NCBI RefSeq assembly: GCF_030758775.1 | Contig: NZ_CP132384.1 | Location: 1-64,000 of the forward strand | Direction of reading: 5' to 3' | DNA: 64,000 nucleotides | Origin: Bifidobacterium asteroides | GTDB lineage: Bacteria > Actinomycetota > Actinomycetes > Actinomycetales > Bifidobacteriaceae | Made by a program: the position numbers and the translations under genes | In this document: one piece after another, positions 33,342 through 44,298 of the stretch | Position numbering within the stretch: the first letter of the stretch is position 1 | Layout of the letters: every line of letters starts with the position of its first letter | The notes under the pieces: model-generated | What the model was told of the DNA's origin: nothing | What the model saw: the letters and a program-made list of their open reading frames with translations, nothing else | Database searches by the model: none

Positions 33342-34214
33342 TCAGGCCTTGAACCGGCGCTCATCGTTCATGGTGGCGAAGTTCAGGCCGATCAGGATGC
33401 CCCCGCCTATGTAGTTGCCCAGCATGGCCACTAGGACCACCAGGATCGCCTTCCAGGCGTTGACCCGCCCGAAGACGCCCAGGATGAGGAAGAGGGCCGA
33501 ATCGGCTATCGAGTGCTCGAACCCGCAGAAGGCGAAGACGAAGACGGCCACGACCATGATGATGCACTTGGTGAAGTCGTTGGAAAGCTTGCCGTTGTAA
33601 ACCATGAGCATGGCGATGTTGATGCAGAAGTTGCACAGGATGCCGCGCACGAACAGGTCAGCGAAGCCCATGGGACCGCCGGAGACGTAGCCGGTCTTAG
33701 TTGCCGCGGCCGTCAGCATCTGGTCCAGGGTGGGGCCGCTGACGATGGATGAGAAGCGCAGGATGACGGCCACGATCAGGGCTCCGGCCAGATTGCCCAG
33801 AAGGCAGAGGACCAGGATCCGCAGGGAGGCCAGCCAGCCCAGGCGCTTGTGATAGGCGCCTATGGTGACCACCATCATGTTGGAGGTCAGCAGTTCGGAG
33901 TTGGTGTAGTAGATCAGGACCAGGGCCCAGCCGAAGGTGGTCGCCGCCAGGACCCGGCCTGCCAGGATCAGGCCGTGGTCTGCGGGGTTCTGGCCGGCCT
34001 GGCCCATGATGACGAAGTAGGCCGTGAAGAAGATACCCACAAAGAGGCCGGCCATGGTGGCTCGTTGCATGTACTTGCCGGTCAGGGCGCCGCTCATGGT
34101 CTTCTTGCTCTCGACCACGTCCAGGACGGTGCTGATGAAGGCCCGCCCGGGGAAGAGGGGCTGCCGTTTCTGTTGATCTGTCATCTGATTGGATTGCTCA
34201 TTCACGGGGTTCAT
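33342..34214 (-). CDS. Formate/nitrite transporter (FNT family)
   Basis: The 290-residue FNT channel forms pentamers that pass formate, nitrite or related anions. Six helices are predicted. Diagnostic segments are the SELLTSNMM region after helix 2, G-I-L-C-N-x-x-x-N-x-A near residue 195 and the central-histidine loop FCGFEHSIADS near 235. Bifidobacteria make formate, so an export role is plausible. In-frame ATGs at 34214 and 34184 are both possible. It stands alone, next to the FtsX-type ABC genes in the same orientation. Confidence 0.93.
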   Translation of the reverse strand: MNPVNEQSNQMTDQQKRQPLFPGRAFISTVLDVVESKKTMSGALTGKYMQRATMAGLFVGIFFTAYFVIMGQAGQNPADHGLILAGRVLAATTFGWALVLIYYTNSELLTSNMMVVTIGAYHKRLGWLASLRILVLCLLGNLAGALIVAVILRFSSIVSGPTLDQMLTAAATKTGYVSGGPMGFADLFVRGILCNFCINIAMLMVYNGKLSNDFTKCIIMVVAVFVFAFCGFEHSIADSALFLILGVFGRVNAWKAILVVLVAMLGNYIGGGILIGLNFATMNDERRFKA

Positions 34215-34305
34215 TATGGCATTCCCGAGTAAAGAGGGACCGCCCCCAAGGCCCGACTGTGCGGGAATTCACTTCTTTGCCAGTGTCACCCAGTGTCGCT
34301 CAGCC

Positions 34306-37143
34306 TCACTCGGTGCGCAGGGCGGTGGCGGGATCCTGCTTGGCCGCCTTCCGTGAGGGGATCAGGCCGCCGATCAGGGTCAGGACCACGCTCAGGATGA
34401 CCAGGGCCACGCCGCCCGATGCAGGCAGGGCCGCGTTCACCTCGGTGGTCCCCATGAAGTGGTGCATGATGCTGTTGGCCGGAATGATCAGCAGCAGGGT
34501 GATGCCCACTCCCAGCAGACCTGCCAGAAGTCCGATGAGGCCGGTCTCGGCGTTGAAGACGTTGGAGACGTTCCGCTTGGAGGCGCCCATGGCGCGCAGG
34601 ATGCCGATCTCCTTGGTCCGCTCCAGAACCGATATGTAGGTGATGATGCCGATCATGATGGAGGAGACCACCAGCGAGACCCCGACGAAGGCTATCAGCA
34701 CGTAGGTGATGACGTTGATGATGGTGGTGACTGAATTCATCATCAGGCCCACGTAGTCGGTATAGACGATCCTGTTCTTCTCCGCGGCCTTGTCGTTGTA
34801 GTGCTTGATGGAGTCGCCCACGGAATTCTTGTTCTCGAAGCTGTCCGTGTAGATGCTGATGCGGGAGGGGGCGTCCCGGGAGATCAGGCCGAAGTCGCTC
34901 AGGTTGTCGGCGTAGGTGCCGGTGGAGACATACTGGTTGTAGATGGCGACCAGGGCGTCCTGCGGGGCGGTGGCGATGTACTGGTCGAAGGCCTGGGCCG
35001 TCTGCTGTTCGGCAGAGGCCCCCGTGGGGATCCCCGCAGAACCTTGGGCTCTCGCAGCGGCTCCGGCCCGGCTCTGACCCAGACCTTGGGCATCCTGGCC
35101 GGCCATGGCTGCCGAGCCCTTCATGATCTCCTGGGCCATGCTGGCCTTCTGGCTGACGCCCAGGGAAGCGATGTAGGCCTTGGCGTCGTTGGCCTTGGCG
35201 GCATCGTCGGCAGGGGCGAAGGCCATCCCGTTGAGGACGCTGTGGCCCTGGTCGGCCTCCTGGTCGGTGACGATGGGGCTGGTCTTGGCCTGGTCAATCA
35301 GGTAGTCGGTCAGCTGGCGGGTATACCCGACGCCGACCTTGAGTGGCGTGGCCTTGGCCCCCTGGTTGGGGCGGACGATGCCGACGATGTGCAGCTGCAG
35401 GCCCTGGTCGGCGGCCTTGGTCATCTGGTCGGTGTTGTCGCCGATGTAGTGGTAGTGGCCGTCGGTCCCCTTGGCATACTGGTCAGCAGCGGGCACCAGG
35501 GAGAGTTTCTGGTCCATGGCCTTGGCGTATTCGATGGGCTTGGTGTCTACCTTGACCTCCTGGCCGCTGTTGAGCTTGTTCATCATGTCGGTGTACTGGC
35601 TGGAGGGGAGGATGCCCAGCTTGTAGAGGCTGGTGACGGGCATCTGGTTGTTCTTGTCCAGCACCAGGACCACCTGGTCCTTGGCCTTGGGCCAGGTGCC
35701 GTTCACCACCTGGTAGTTGTCGGTCACCACCTTGCTGATGGTGGTCTTGGCATCGGCCCCCGGCATGATCTCGCCGAAGATCTCCGGGGCCTTGTTCTTC
35801 TCGGTCTTGCCGGTCAGGTAGGACATCTGCATGGACTGGATATCGCCCATGTCGCTGTCGGTGTTGGCTGTGGCCATCTGGCTGGCGGTGGAGCTGGCAT
35901 CGTCCTGCCCGCCCATGGTCACCTTATCCGCAGAGACCAGCTTGCCGTCCGGATCGTGCCCGAAGACCGAGAACTTGGTGGCGTAGGAGTATTGGATGCC
36001 CACGGACCCTACGTACTGGTGGATTTCACTCTTGGGATTGTCCAAGTATTTTTTGAAGTCTGTCAGGTTGTTCTGGGTGATGCTGCTGGTCAGGCTGGAG
36101 GCCCCCTTGACGCTGGAGTCGTCCGGCTGAATGGCCTTGAGATCCTTGTGGGCCTTGGCCTCTTTCTGGGTTTCCTGGGCAGAGTCCACTATTTTGTTCA
36201 GGTCGAAGGACTGCTGCTGAATGGTGATGGGGTAGGAGGTCATGGTCTCCCGCTGTATTCTGTCGATGTAGCGGTTGACCCCGGTGGACACCGACAGGAT
36301 CAGGGCGATGCCGATGATGCCGATGGACCCAGCGAAGGATGTCAGGGCTGTCCGGGCTTTCTTGGTCCGAAGATTGTTGAAGCTCAGCGACAGGGAGGTC
36401 AGCAGCCCCATGGAGGCCTTGCCGAAGGTGCGGTGGCGGGCCCGGCGGATGGGCACCTGGTCGTCGGGCAGGGGGTCGGAGTCGCTGATGACCGAGCCGT
36501 CGTGCAGCTCCACGATCCTGGTGGCGTACTGGTGGGCCAGCTCGGGGTTGTGGGTGACCATGACCACCAGCCGGTCCTGGGCCACCTCCTTGAGCAGGTC
36601 CATGATCTGGATGGAGGTCTCGGAGTCCAGGGCTCCGGTGGGCTCGTCAGCCAGGAGGATGCGGGGGTTGTTGACCAGAGCCCTGGCGATGGCCACCCGC
36701 TGCATCTGCCCGCCCGAGAGCTGGTTGGGCCGCTTGTTCACGTGCTGGACCAGCCCCACCTGCTCCAGGGCTTGCCTGGCCCGTTCGCGCCGCTCCTGCC
36801 GGTGCACGCCCGAGATGGTCAGAGCCAGCTCCACGTTGGACAGGATGCTCTGGTGGGGGATCAGGTTGTAGCTCTGGAAGACGAAGCCCACGGTGTGGTT
36901 GCGGTAGGAGTCCCAGTCCCTGTCCTTGTACTTTTTGGTGGAGGTGCCGTTGATGATCAGGTCGCCCTGGTCATAGCGGTCCAGCCCGCCGATGATGTTG
37001 AGCAGGGTGGTCTTGCCGGAGCCGGAGGGGCCCAGGATGGCCACGAACTCGTTGTCGCGCAGGTTGACGCTGACATCGTTCAAGGCCTGCTGGACGAAGT
37101 CCCCCGTTTTGTACTGTTTAGAGATGTGTTCGATCTGCAGCAC
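34306..37143 (-). CDS. ABC transporter with fused ATPase and FtsX-like permease (MacB type)
   Basis: This 945-residue fusion has an N-terminal ATPase (about 1-235) with Walker A GPSGSGKT, signature [10 protein letters not shown] and Walker [13 protein letters not shown]. An FtsX-type permease follows: a helix at about 270, a large extracellular domain (about 310-790) and three helices at about 795-930. Such proteins drive export or envelope mechanotransmission without moving the substrate through the membrane. The extracellular domain has an Ala/Gln/Gly-rich stretch near 690-715. It is encoded 104 bases after the second FtsX permease, probably in the same operon. Confidence 0.92.
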   Translation of the reverse strand: MLQIEHISKQYKTGDFVQQALNDVSVNLRDNEFVAILGPSGSGKTTLLNIIGGLDRYDQGDLIINGTSTKKYKDRDWDSYRNHTVGFVFQSYNLIPHQSILSNVELALTISGVHRQERRERARQALEQVGLVQHVNKRPNQLSGGQMQRVAIARALVNNPRILLADEPTGALDSETSIQIMDLLKEVAQDRLVVMVTHNPELAHQYATRIVELHDGSVISDSDPLPDDQVPIRRARHRTFGKASMGLLTSLSLSFNNLRTKKARTALTSFAGSIGIIGIALILSVSTGVNRYIDRIQRETMTSYPITIQQQSFDLNKIVDSAQETQKEAKAHKDLKAIQPDDSSVKGASSLTSSITQNNLTDFKKYLDNPKSEIHQYVGSVGIQYSYATKFSVFGHDPDGKLVSADKVTMGGQDDASSTASQMATANTDSDMGDIQSMQMSYLTGKTEKNKAPEIFGEIMPGADAKTTISKVVTDNYQVVNGTWPKAKDQVVLVLDKNNQMPVTSLYKLGILPSSQYTDMMNKLNSGQEVKVDTKPIEYAKAMDQKLSLVPAADQYAKGTDGHYHYIGDNTDQMTKAADQGLQLHIVGIVRPNQGAKATPLKVGVGYTRQLTDYLIDQAKTSPIVTDQEADQGHSVLNGMAFAPADDAAKANDAKAYIASLGVSQKASMAQEIMKGSAAMAGQDAQGLGQSRAGAAARAQGSAGIPTGASAEQQTAQAFDQYIATAPQDALVAIYNQYVSTGTYADNLSDFGLISRDAPSRISIYTDSFENKNSVGDSIKHYNDKAAEKNRIVYTDYVGLMMNSVTTIINVITYVLIAFVGVSLVVSSIMIGIITYISVLERTKEIGILRAMGASKRNVSNVFNAETGLIGLLAGLLGVGITLLLIIPANSIMHHFMGTTEVNAALPASGGVALVILSVVLTLIGGLIPSRKAAKQDPATALRTE

Positions 37144-37247
37144 CGTCGTCCTCCGCTTTCTGGATTCTCAATGGCTTTAATGGCATGGACTCATGGACTC
37201 TTGGAGTGCCAGCTTACGCCATCAGCATGGGTAAATGCCGATATGGC

Positions 37248-40200
37248 CTAGTCCACCGACTTGAGGGCCTCCAGCATATCCACATGCTTGAGCTTGTTGT
37301 TGACCATCCAGCCCAGTCCGGCCGTGATGACCGTAATCATGACCAAAGGCACAACGAAGGCCACCCAGCTGATGGAGGGGTCAAAGAGGACGTTGTCCGG
37401 TGGAACGGTGGTGATGATGTAGCGGTGCAGCCAGGCTCCGAACCCGTACCCGGCCAGGACGCCGATAGCTGAAAGAAGGATGGTTTCCCGGTAGATGTAC
37501 ATGGTCACCTCGCGGTCGTAGAAGCCCAGCACCTTGATGGTGCTCAGCTCGCGGATCCGCTCCTCCACGTTCAGGTTGGTCAGATTGTAGAGGATGACCA
37601 GGGCCAGCAGGGTGGCCACGATGATCAGCACCTGCATGATCATGTTCAGGGACCTGACCACGGTGTCGATCTGGCTCATCAGGGTCGTGTTCTGCACCAC
37701 CCCCTGGATCCCGTCGATCCGCATGAAGGAGGCGGCCTGCCTTCTGGTGTTCTCCGCGCTGGAGTCCTTGAAGGTGACCAGATGGGCGTTGGGCGAGAAG
37801 TCCTGGTGGAAGACGGTCCTGTAGGCCGATGGGCTCATGAAGACGAAGTGCCCCAGATACATCTCGCAGATGCCGTCCACCCGCATGGCCCTGTCCCTGC
37901 CGCCTGAATCCTGCAGGGTGATCCTGTCGCCGACCTTGGTCCCTGTCAGCTGGGCGATCCTTTCGGAGAGGATCACGCCGTCGCCCTTGAGACTCAGGGG
38001 CTTGTGCCCGGACCGGGTGTCCATGCGGATGAAGTCGTCCAGATGTTCGGCGCTGGCCGGCGCGATCATGGTGATGGACTGCTTGTCGGCGTTGTGGCCG
38101 GCTGTCTTGCTCATCTCCTCGTAGCGCACGTTCAGGGAGCGGCTCACATCGGGCTTTTCCAGCCGTTTTTTGATGGATTGCCGCTGGTCGGATGTGGCCT
38201 GGCTGTTCTCGGCGGCGATCAGGTCGTAGCGGATCACCTGGCCGAACTGGTGCTCGTTGATGGCGGAGATGGACCCCTGCACGCCGAAACCGGCCATCAG
38301 GAGGGCCACCGAACCGCAGACCCCGAAGATGGTCATCAGCATCCGTTGCTTGTAGCGGAAGATGTTCCGGGCGGTGACCTTGTGGGTGAAGCTGAGCCGG
38401 TTCCAGATCAGGGGTATGCGCTCCAGGAAGATCTTCGAACCGGCGCTGGGCGGCTTGGGCAGGAGGAGGGCCGACGGCTTCTCGCGCAGCTCCCGCCAGG
38501 CGCTCAGGAAGGCGGGGACCACGGCGCTCAGGAAGGCCAGCAGGCAGGCCAGAAGGGTGATGGGCAGGTGGAAGCCGTAGTGGATGGGCGGCATGTCGAA
38601 GGCGTGGACATAGGCCTGGTAGACGATCCAGGGCAGCAGGGTGTGGCCGGCGATGATGCCCAGGAGGGCGCCCAGGGCCGAAGCCGCTCCGCCGTAGACC
38701 AGGAACTTGGCCATGACATCCCGGTCCCTGTAGCCCAGGGCCTTGAGCGTTCCGGCGTTGATCCGCTCCTCGTCCACAAAGCGCGTCATGGTCGTGAAGG
38801 TGACCAGGGCAGCCACCAGGTACATGAAGTAGGGGAAGACCTTGGCCAGCGAGTCCACGATGAATGAGACGGAGGCGTAAACCTTGTAGCCCTCCGAACC
38901 GGGCGCCTCACGACGAGAGTCCAGGGCGTAGACCGGCTTTTCCAGCCGGCTCAGCTGGTCAGCCGCCTTGTTCAGCTTCTTCTGGGAGTCGTCGATCCTC
39001 TTCTGGGCGTCCGGGCTCTCCCTCTTGAACTTGTCCAGTTTGGTCCGGTATTCCGCGGTTTTCTGATCCAGGGTGGCCTGGGCCTGGTCGATCCGCCCCT
39101 GGGCTGAGGCACGGCTGCCGGCCAGCTGCTGCCGGGCCTGGGCCAGCTTGGCCCTGCCCTGGGCCAGCTGTGCTGAGCCTTGGTCGAGTTGGGCCTTGCC
39201 CTGGGCCAGTTGGCGCTCGCCTTCTTCCACTTTGGCTCTTGCCTGGGTCAGTTCCTGCCGCTTTGCGTCCAGGGTCTGCTGGTTGGCCGCAATCTGGGCC
39301 ATGCCGGGGGTGTACTGGTTGGTCATGAAGGCATCTCGGCCCGCCTTGGCCTTGGCTGCCAGGGCATCGATCTGCGGCGACTGCCGGTTGAGCTCGGCCA
39401 GTTGGGCCTGGAGCCCGGTCTTTCGGCGGTTGAGCTCCTCCTGCTGCTGGGGGGTCAGCCCGGGGGCGGCCAGCTGGGCGTCGATGGCCTGAATGAGGCC
39501 GGTGACCTGTGCGATGCCCTGTCTGCATTGCTTCTGCGCTGCCTGGGCCTGGGCTACAGCTTGGTCGGCCTGGGCCTTGCCGCCCTCCAGCTGCTGGCGG
39601 GAACCATCAAGCTTGGCCTGTCCCTGGTCGATGGCCTGCTGACCCTGATCGGCCTGCTGCCTGCCCTGGGCCACCTGGTTGGCGGAGGACTGGTACTGCT
39701 TCTGCTTTCGGGCCAGCTCAGCCGAGCTCAGATCCACCTCCTGCTGTCCCTGGTCGATGGCCGCCTGGGCCTGCACCGTCTTGGCGGCCAGTTGGTTCTT
39801 GGCGGACTGGATGCCCTGGGCGCCCTGGTCCAGATCCCTCCTGGCCTGGTCCAGCTGCTGCCGGTTCCCTTCCAGTTCCGCTCTGGACCGGTCCACCTGG
39901 GCCTGCCCCTGGTCCAGCTTCTGCTTCAGGGGGGCCTTGATGGCGTTCAGCCTCGCTGTGGGGCGGCCTGAAAGGATCCTGTTCAGATCGTCCTTGTGGG
40001 TCTGCAGGGCCTGGATGTACCGGTCGGAATAGTGGTCCCTGGTCCGGTCCAGGTCCTTGAAGGTCAGGCGGGCGATCATGTACTCGTCCGAGTCGAAGGC
40101 CCCGGGCGTGGTCACGGCGTAGGAGTCCAGGGATCCGGATCCGGCTGTGGAGGGGCCCATGTTGACCTTGCTCAGGATCTCGGTCGACCTGACCGTGCCC

Positions 40201-40706
40201 ACCACGCGCAGCTTGTGGTGCCTCAAGACCTTCCTGCCCAGCTGGTCGGCCTTCTCATCCACCTGGATGCTGCTGCCGATGGGGTGGCTCCCGGCCAGGG
40301 CCGTGTCGACCGCTATCTGGTCGGGTCTGGTCGGCATGATTCCGTCGACCAGCTCATAGGTGGAGATCCTGTCGGGGGCGGAGTAGATGCGCAGGCTCTT
40401 GTCGGTGCCCTTGAGCACCACATCCTTCAGATATCCGTATTCGATGCCGGAGTTGCCGGGGGCGGTGTCGATGGCATCCTGATCCTCCTGGTCCAGCCCG
40501 TAGCTGCTGATGACCATCAGATCGGCCAGATGGTGGTCGGACAGGTAGGCGTTGCCGGCCTGCCGCATGTCCGGCCCGGTCACGCTCAGCCCGACCAGGG
40601 CGAAGGAACCCAGCGCCACCAGGCAGACGATGGAGATGAACCGTCCCAGGGACTTGCGCAGGGAGACCCGGATGTCGTGCCAGAGCACCCTCCTGACAGG
40701 CTGCAT
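37248..40706 (-). CDS. Large FtsX-like permease with long coiled coil
   Basis: This is a 1152-residue permease partner of the upstream ATPase. A first helix at about 17-40 is followed by a macro-domain and then roughly 300 residues (about 270-590) extremely rich in Gln, Ala, Lys and Leu heptads, predicted to be a long coiled coil. Two FtsX membrane modules follow (about 615-770 and 1030-1145). ATG 40706 has GGAG eight bases upstream. A GTG at 40715 overlapping the ATPase gene is an alternative. The substrate is unknown; similar proteins occur widely in bifidobacteria and lactobacilli. Confidence 0.88.
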   Translation of the reverse strand: MQPVRRVLWHDIRVSLRKSLGRFISIVCLVALGSFALVGLSVTGPDMRQAGNAYLSDHHLADLMVISSYGLDQEDQDAIDTAPGNSGIEYGYLKDVVLKGTDKSLRIYSAPDRISTYELVDGIMPTRPDQIAVDTALAGSHPIGSSIQVDEKADQLGRKVLRHHKLRVVGTVRSTEILSKVNMGPSTAGSGSLDSYAVTTPGAFDSDEYMIARLTFKDLDRTRDHYSDRYIQALQTHKDDLNRILSGRPTARLNAIKAPLKQKLDQGQAQVDRSRAELEGNRQQLDQARRDLDQGAQGIQSAKNQLAAKTVQAQAAIDQGQQEVDLSSAELARKQKQYQSSANQVAQGRQQADQGQQAIDQGQAKLDGSRQQLEGGKAQADQAVAQAQAAQKQCRQGIAQVTGLIQAIDAQLAAPGLTPQQQEELNRRKTGLQAQLAELNRQSPQIDALAAKAKAGRDAFMTNQYTPGMAQIAANQQTLDAKRQELTQARAKVEEGERQLAQGKAQLDQGSAQLAQGRAKLAQARQQLAGSRASAQGRIDQAQATLDQKTAEYRTKLDKFKRESPDAQKRIDDSQKKLNKAADQLSRLEKPVYALDSRREAPGSEGYKVYASVSFIVDSLAKVFPYFMYLVAALVTFTTMTRFVDEERINAGTLKALGYRDRDVMAKFLVYGGAASALGALLGIIAGHTLLPWIVYQAYVHAFDMPPIHYGFHLPITLLACLLAFLSAVVPAFLSAWRELREKPSALLLPKPPSAGSKIFLERIPLIWNRLSFTHKVTARNIFRYKQRMLMTIFGVCGSVALLMAGFGVQGSISAINEHQFGQVIRYDLIAAENSQATSDQRQSIKKRLEKPDVSRSLNVRYEEMSKTAGHNADKQSITMIAPASAEHLDDFIRMDTRSGHKPLSLKGDGVILSERIAQLTGTKVGDRITLQDSGGRDRAMRVDGICEMYLGHFVFMSPSAYRTVFHQDFSPNAHLVTFKDSSAENTRRQAASFMRIDGIQGVVQNTTLMSQIDTVVRSLNMIMQVLIIVATLLALVILYNLTNLNVEERIRELSTIKVLGFYDREVTMYIYRETILLSAIGVLAGYGFGAWLHRYIITTVPPDNVLFDPSISWVAFVVPLVMITVITAGLGWMVNNKLKHVDMLEALKSVD

Positions 40707-40708
40707 CC

Positions 40709-41413
40709 TCACCACTCCACGTTTTCGATGTCTTCGGGGCTGTCATTGGTCTGCACGGCCTGGACCCGGGCGTCGTGCATGCGGATGACCCTGTCGGCGA
40801 TGGGGGCGATGGCCGCGTTGTGGGTGACGATGACCACGGTGGCGCCCTTCTTGCGGCACTGGTCCTGGAGGATGCGCAGCACCTGTTTGCCGGTCCGGTA
40901 GTCCAAGGCTCCGGTGGGTTCGTCACAGAGCAGGATCTTGGGGTTCTTGGCCACGGCCCGGGCGATGGCCACACGCTGCTGCTCGCCGCCGGAAAGCTGG
41001 GCGGGGAAGTTGTCGATCCGGTCGCCCAGGCCCACGTCAACCAGGGTCTGGACAGGGTCGGCGGCATCGTCCACGATCTCCGAGGCCAGCTCAACGTTCT
41101 CCCTGGCGGTCAGGTTGGCCACCAGATTGTAGAACTGGAAGACGAAGCCCACGTCGTAGCGGCGGTAGGTGGTCAGCTGCCGGGCGTCGTAGCCGGCGAT
41201 GTCCTTCCCGTCCACGATCACCTGGCCCTCGTTGCAGGTGTCCATGCCGCCCAGAATGTTCAGCACGGTCGACTTGCCAGCCCCGGAGGCGCCGAGGATG
41301 ACCACCAGCTCGCCCTTCTCGATGGAGAAGGTGACCTCATTGTTGGCCACGATGGTCGTCTCGCCGGTCACATACCGTTTCGTCTCTCCGATGACGTCGA
41401 TATAGCCCATCAT
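40709..41413 (-). CDS. ABC transporter ATP-binding protein (LolD/MacB type)
   Basis: The 234-residue ATPase has Walker [11 protein letters not shown]-loop in FVFQFYNLV, signature [14 protein letters not shown], Walker [13 protein letters not shown] and the H-loop VIVTHN. It powers the FtsX permease encoded immediately downstream. It is the first gene of the three-gene cluster that continues through 34306. Confidence 0.93.
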   Translation of the reverse strand: MMGYIDVIGETKRYVTGETTIVANNEVTFSIEKGELVVILGASGAGKSTVLNILGGMDTCNEGQVIVDGKDIAGYDARQLTTYRRYDVGFVFQFYNLVANLTARENVELASEIVDDAADPVQTLVDVGLGDRIDNFPAQLSGGEQQRVAIARAVAKNPKILLCDEPTGALDYRTGKQVLRILQDQCRKKGATVVIVTHNAAIAPIADRVIRMHDARVQAVQTNDSPEDIENVEW

Positions 41414-41565
41414 GCCCTCTCGTAACCCTGGCTGTGCGGCGGGGCCGTCCGACGCGAGGGACGCCCCCTGATGCTCTTTTCCCCACTACTGTATACGTTC
41501 GCGGGGTCCGGAGCACAGGAGAACCGCCTGCCGGGAGGCGTCATGTTCACCGACCCTGCAAGGGC

Positions 41566-43017
41566 TCAGAGGGCTTGCAGGAGGTTGCCCAGTTTCCGGC
41601 TGTCCCTGACCGGTCTGCCCTGGCGGAAGGTGATGAACCGCTGGCAGGTCTGGGCCAGGAACTCCTGGTCGTGCGAGATGACGACCACCATGACCCCCAG
41701 GGAGCGCATGTAGCGGATCATCCCGGTCACCTGATTCATATGGAGCAGGTCCAGGCCGCTGGTGGGCTCGTCCAGAACCACCAGGCGCTTGCCCGACAGT
41801 ATGGCGGCCGCGATGGCCACCCGTTGCTTTTCCCCGCCAGAGAGGGTGTTGGGGTGTCGGCCCAGGAGCCGCTCCAGGTCCAGCTTTCGTGCCACCTCCT
41901 CGAAGAGGTCGGTCCGTTTGGCTCCAAGGAGCATCTCGCCCTCAACGGTCTCGCTGAAGAGCTGGTAGTTGACATCCTGAAAGACCATGTAGGAGTCCTC
42001 GACGCGCTCCCTGGCGGTCTGTTTCGTCCCATTCAGGCTGATCTCCGACCTGTCGCCAGGCTTGAGCAGTCCGGTCAGGACCGAGGCGAAGGTGCTCTTG
42101 CCGGCACCGTTGCGGCCGATGATGCCGGTGATGTCATCGCTGGACAGGGTCAGGTCGTCCACATCCAAGGCAGGAGGCTGGTCGTGATGGTAGGCATAGG
42201 TCAGGTTCCTGACCCGGAGCAGGTCGGGGGTCCTGTCATCGATGACCCTGGCAGGGGCGCACGCATTCTCGGTCGCATCCAGGTCCAGGGCCCGCAGCCC
42301 CATAGCCTGGCGACTCGGACCATCCAGCCCCCTCATGGCGGCAGGGGTCAGGTGCTCTGTCAGCCTGCCGTCCTTCATGACCAGGAAGTCGTCGGCCAGG
42401 CCGTCCAGGTAGTAGAGGCGGTGTTCGATCAGGACCATGGTCAGGCCCCGGTCCTTCAAGCGGCCCAAAATTTGCGCCAGGCTGGCCACCGCTTCGACGT
42501 CCAAGTTGCCCGAAGGCTCGTCCAGGACCAGGATCTGAGGGTCCATCATGCAGGAGGAGGCGATGGCGATCATCTGCTTCTCGCCCCCGGACAGGGAAAA
42601 GATGTCCCGATCCAAGAGCTGGGTGATGCCGAAGAGGTCGGCCACCTGGTCTATGCGCTCCCGGATGGCTTCCGGCTGGACCCCGGTGTTCTCCAGGGGG
42701 AAGGCCAGCTCGCTGCGGACGTCGGTGGTGAAGAATTGGGTTTTGGGGTTCTGGAAGACCGATCCTACCTGCTCCGAAAGCCGGTAGATGGGCCGGGCCG
42801 TGGTGGGCTCGCCCCCGATCAGGCACTCTCCCTCCAGCTTGCCCTCGTAGAGTTCGGGAATCAGGCCGTTGATGACCCTGGACAGGGTGGTCTTGCCGCA
42901 ACCGCTCGGCCCGGTGACCACGGTCAGCCTTCCCTGGCCCATCCGGCAGGAGACCTCTTTGAGGGATGGCTGGCTGGCACCCTCGTAGGTGAAGCTAAGC
43001 CTGGAACATTGCAACAT
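41566..43017 (-). CDS. ECF transporter energizing ATPase, two fused ABC domains
   Basis: The 483-residue protein fuses two ATPase domains. Domain 1 (about 1-225) has GPSGCGKTT, LSGGEKQMIAIAS and ILVLDEPSGNLD. Domain 2 (about 265-480) has GRNGAGKST, LSGGEKQRVAIAAA and LVVLDEPTSGLD. It energises vitamin or metal uptake with the EcfT and S components encoded just upstream. ATG 43017 overlaps the EcfT gene by 23 bases and has GTGGAG before it. Confidence 0.93.
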   Translation of the reverse strand: MLQCSRLSFTYEGASQPSLKEVSCRMGQGRLTVVTGPSGCGKTTLSRVINGLIPELYEGKLEGECLIGGEPTTARPIYRLSEQVGSVFQNPKTQFFTTDVRSELAFPLENTGVQPEAIRERIDQVADLFGITQLLDRDIFSLSGGEKQMIAIASSCMMDPQILVLDEPSGNLDVEAVASLAQILGRLKDRGLTMVLIEHRLYYLDGLADDFLVMKDGRLTEHLTPAAMRGLDGPSRQAMGLRALDLDATENACAPARVIDDRTPDLLRVRNLTYAYHHDQPPALDVDDLTLSSDDITGIIGRNGAGKSTFASVLTGLLKPGDRSEISLNGTKQTARERVEDSYMVFQDVNYQLFSETVEGEMLLGAKRTDLFEEVARKLDLERLLGRHPNTLSGGEKQRVAIAAAILSGKRLVVLDEPTSGLDLLHMNQVTGMIRYMRSLGVMVVVISHDQEFLAQTCQRFITFRQGRPVRDSRKLGNLLQAL

Positions 43018-43693
43018 AGGCTCCACATCCCATAAGGACCAGACCCAGGGCGCACATGAGCGCATCCAGTCTGGTGAAGGCAATCCGTTGGATGGAGGTC
43101 TTGGGACCGGGGTCGCCAATCCCCCTGGTCAGGGCGGCCGAGGTCAGGTCGGAGGCCACGTTGGTGGCGTTGTTGAGCAGGGGAACGTAGATGTACTCCA
43201 TGGTTCGCATCGGATGCCGGACCATGTCGCCGGTGGTGACCGCGATCCCCCTGAATTTCATGGCCCGTCTGATCTGGGCGTAGTCGTGCCTGACGGTCGG
43301 GAAGAAGCGGAAGAGGACGCTGACGGGGATGACCAGCCACTGGGGGGCATGGATCTTGCGCAGCAGGTAGACCAGCTCCGAGACCTTGGTGGTGCCCATC
43401 ATGAAGGCCGCCACCAGCACCAGGGGGAGGATCCTGCCTACGCCGACGAAGAGGAAGAGCAGGTAATGCCCCGGCAGGTTCTCGGGAAAGACCATGGCCA
43501 GGGAGGCGCCCAGGGCGAAGACCAGACAGACCAGAAGCCAGGCCTGGCCCTTCCTCACTCTGCCCACGATGACCTGGAAGCTGCAGAAGTAGATGTTGAT
43601 GGCCAGGACCAGCGGAGTGGGGAGGGTGACGAAGATCAGGGCGTTGGCGAAGATGACCAGCAGGAATCTGGTGTAGATGGAGATGGGCCTCAT
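42995..43693 (-). CDS. ECF transporter transmembrane component EcfT
   Basis: The 232-residue EcfT-type scaffold joins the ATPases to the substrate-binding S component. It has four to six helices and the coupling-helix segments with R-R-A-M-K-F-R-G near 135 and A-L-T-R-G-I near 190, which fit the A-R-G signature positions of the family. ATG 43693 overlaps the S-component stop (ATGA). Confidence 0.88.
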   Translation of the reverse strand: MRPISIYTRFLLVIFANALIFVTLPTPLVLAINIYFCSFQVIVGRVRKGQAWLLVCLVFALGASLAMVFPENLPGHYLLFLFVGVGRILPLVLVAAFMMGTTKVSELVYLLRKIHAPQWLVIPVSVLFRFFPTVRHDYAQIRRAMKFRGIAVTTGDMVRHPMRTMEYIYVPLLNNATNVASDLTSAALTRGIGDPGPKTSIQRIAFTRLDALMCALGLVLMGCGAYVAMFQA

Positions 43694-44298
43694 TGCTTGG
43701 CGGGGATCCGGTTGAAATGCCGGTCGACGATCCGGGCGCCTATCCATGCCCCGAGCAGGGCGCCGACCAGGGTGGCCAGGATGCAGACCAGGAAGGTGGC
43801 TCCGGTGATGGGCGCGAAGACGCCGTTGATGTACTCCTGGCTCTTGCCGCGGCGGACCAGGCTGGCCACATAGGCGTCCTTCATGAACCAGAGGGGCAGG
43901 ACGGGGCCGGTGCAGCCGAAGGTGAGGATGACGTAGCTCAGGTAGCGGGCCAGGTTGGGACGGCTCTCCCTGAGGGAGGACTGAACCAGATCAGCCAGCA
44001 GGCCGCAGAAAGCGTAGGGGATGAAGGAGAGGGCGAAGTGACCGAAGACCAGCAGGAAGAGGCCCATGATGACGCCGACGATGGTGATGGCCCCGAACCT
44101 GGGCACCCGGCGGATCATCAGCATGTAGACCGGGCCGGAGACCAGCCCCACCACAGCGGGGATGAAGAGGGAGGACAGGCCGGGCATGACCAGGCCAGCC
44201 AGGAAGACGGTGATGAAGTTGCCCACCGCCATGCTGACGAAGTAGAGGGCCGTGAAAATGCCGACGTTGACCAGGTCTTTTGTCTTCAGTGCTTTCAT
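43690..44298 (-). CDS. ECF transporter S component, MptD family
   Basis: The 202-residue, six-helix membrane protein begins MKALKTKDLVNVGIFTALY, a recognisable start of the MptD/Trep_Strep family of S components. It binds the ligand for the ECF complex with the two downstream genes. The ligand is not known for this family. It heads the three-gene operon, divergent from the CydDC-like exporters. Confidence 0.88.
   Translation of the reverse strand: MKALKTKDLVNVGIFTALYFVSMAVGNFITVFLAGLVMPGLSSLFIPAVVGLVSGPVYMLMIRRVPRFGAITIVGVIMGLFLLVFGHFALSFIPYAFCGLLADLVQSSLRESRPNLARYLSYVILTFGCTGPVLPLWFMKDAYVASLVRRGKSQEYINGVFAPITGATFLVCILATLVGALLGAWIGARIVDRHFNRIPAKQ

Noticed and set aside
34801-37251. 816-codon plus-strand frame opposite the FtsX fusion gene
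   Set aside because: It is antisense to a clear ABC transporter gene, is Gly/Val/Leu/His-rich as expected from GC-rich antisense frames, and has no recognisable domain.
41434-43035. 533-codon plus-strand frame opposite the ECF ATPase
   Set aside because: It lies antisense to an ATPase with all motifs; composition is typical of an antisense shadow.
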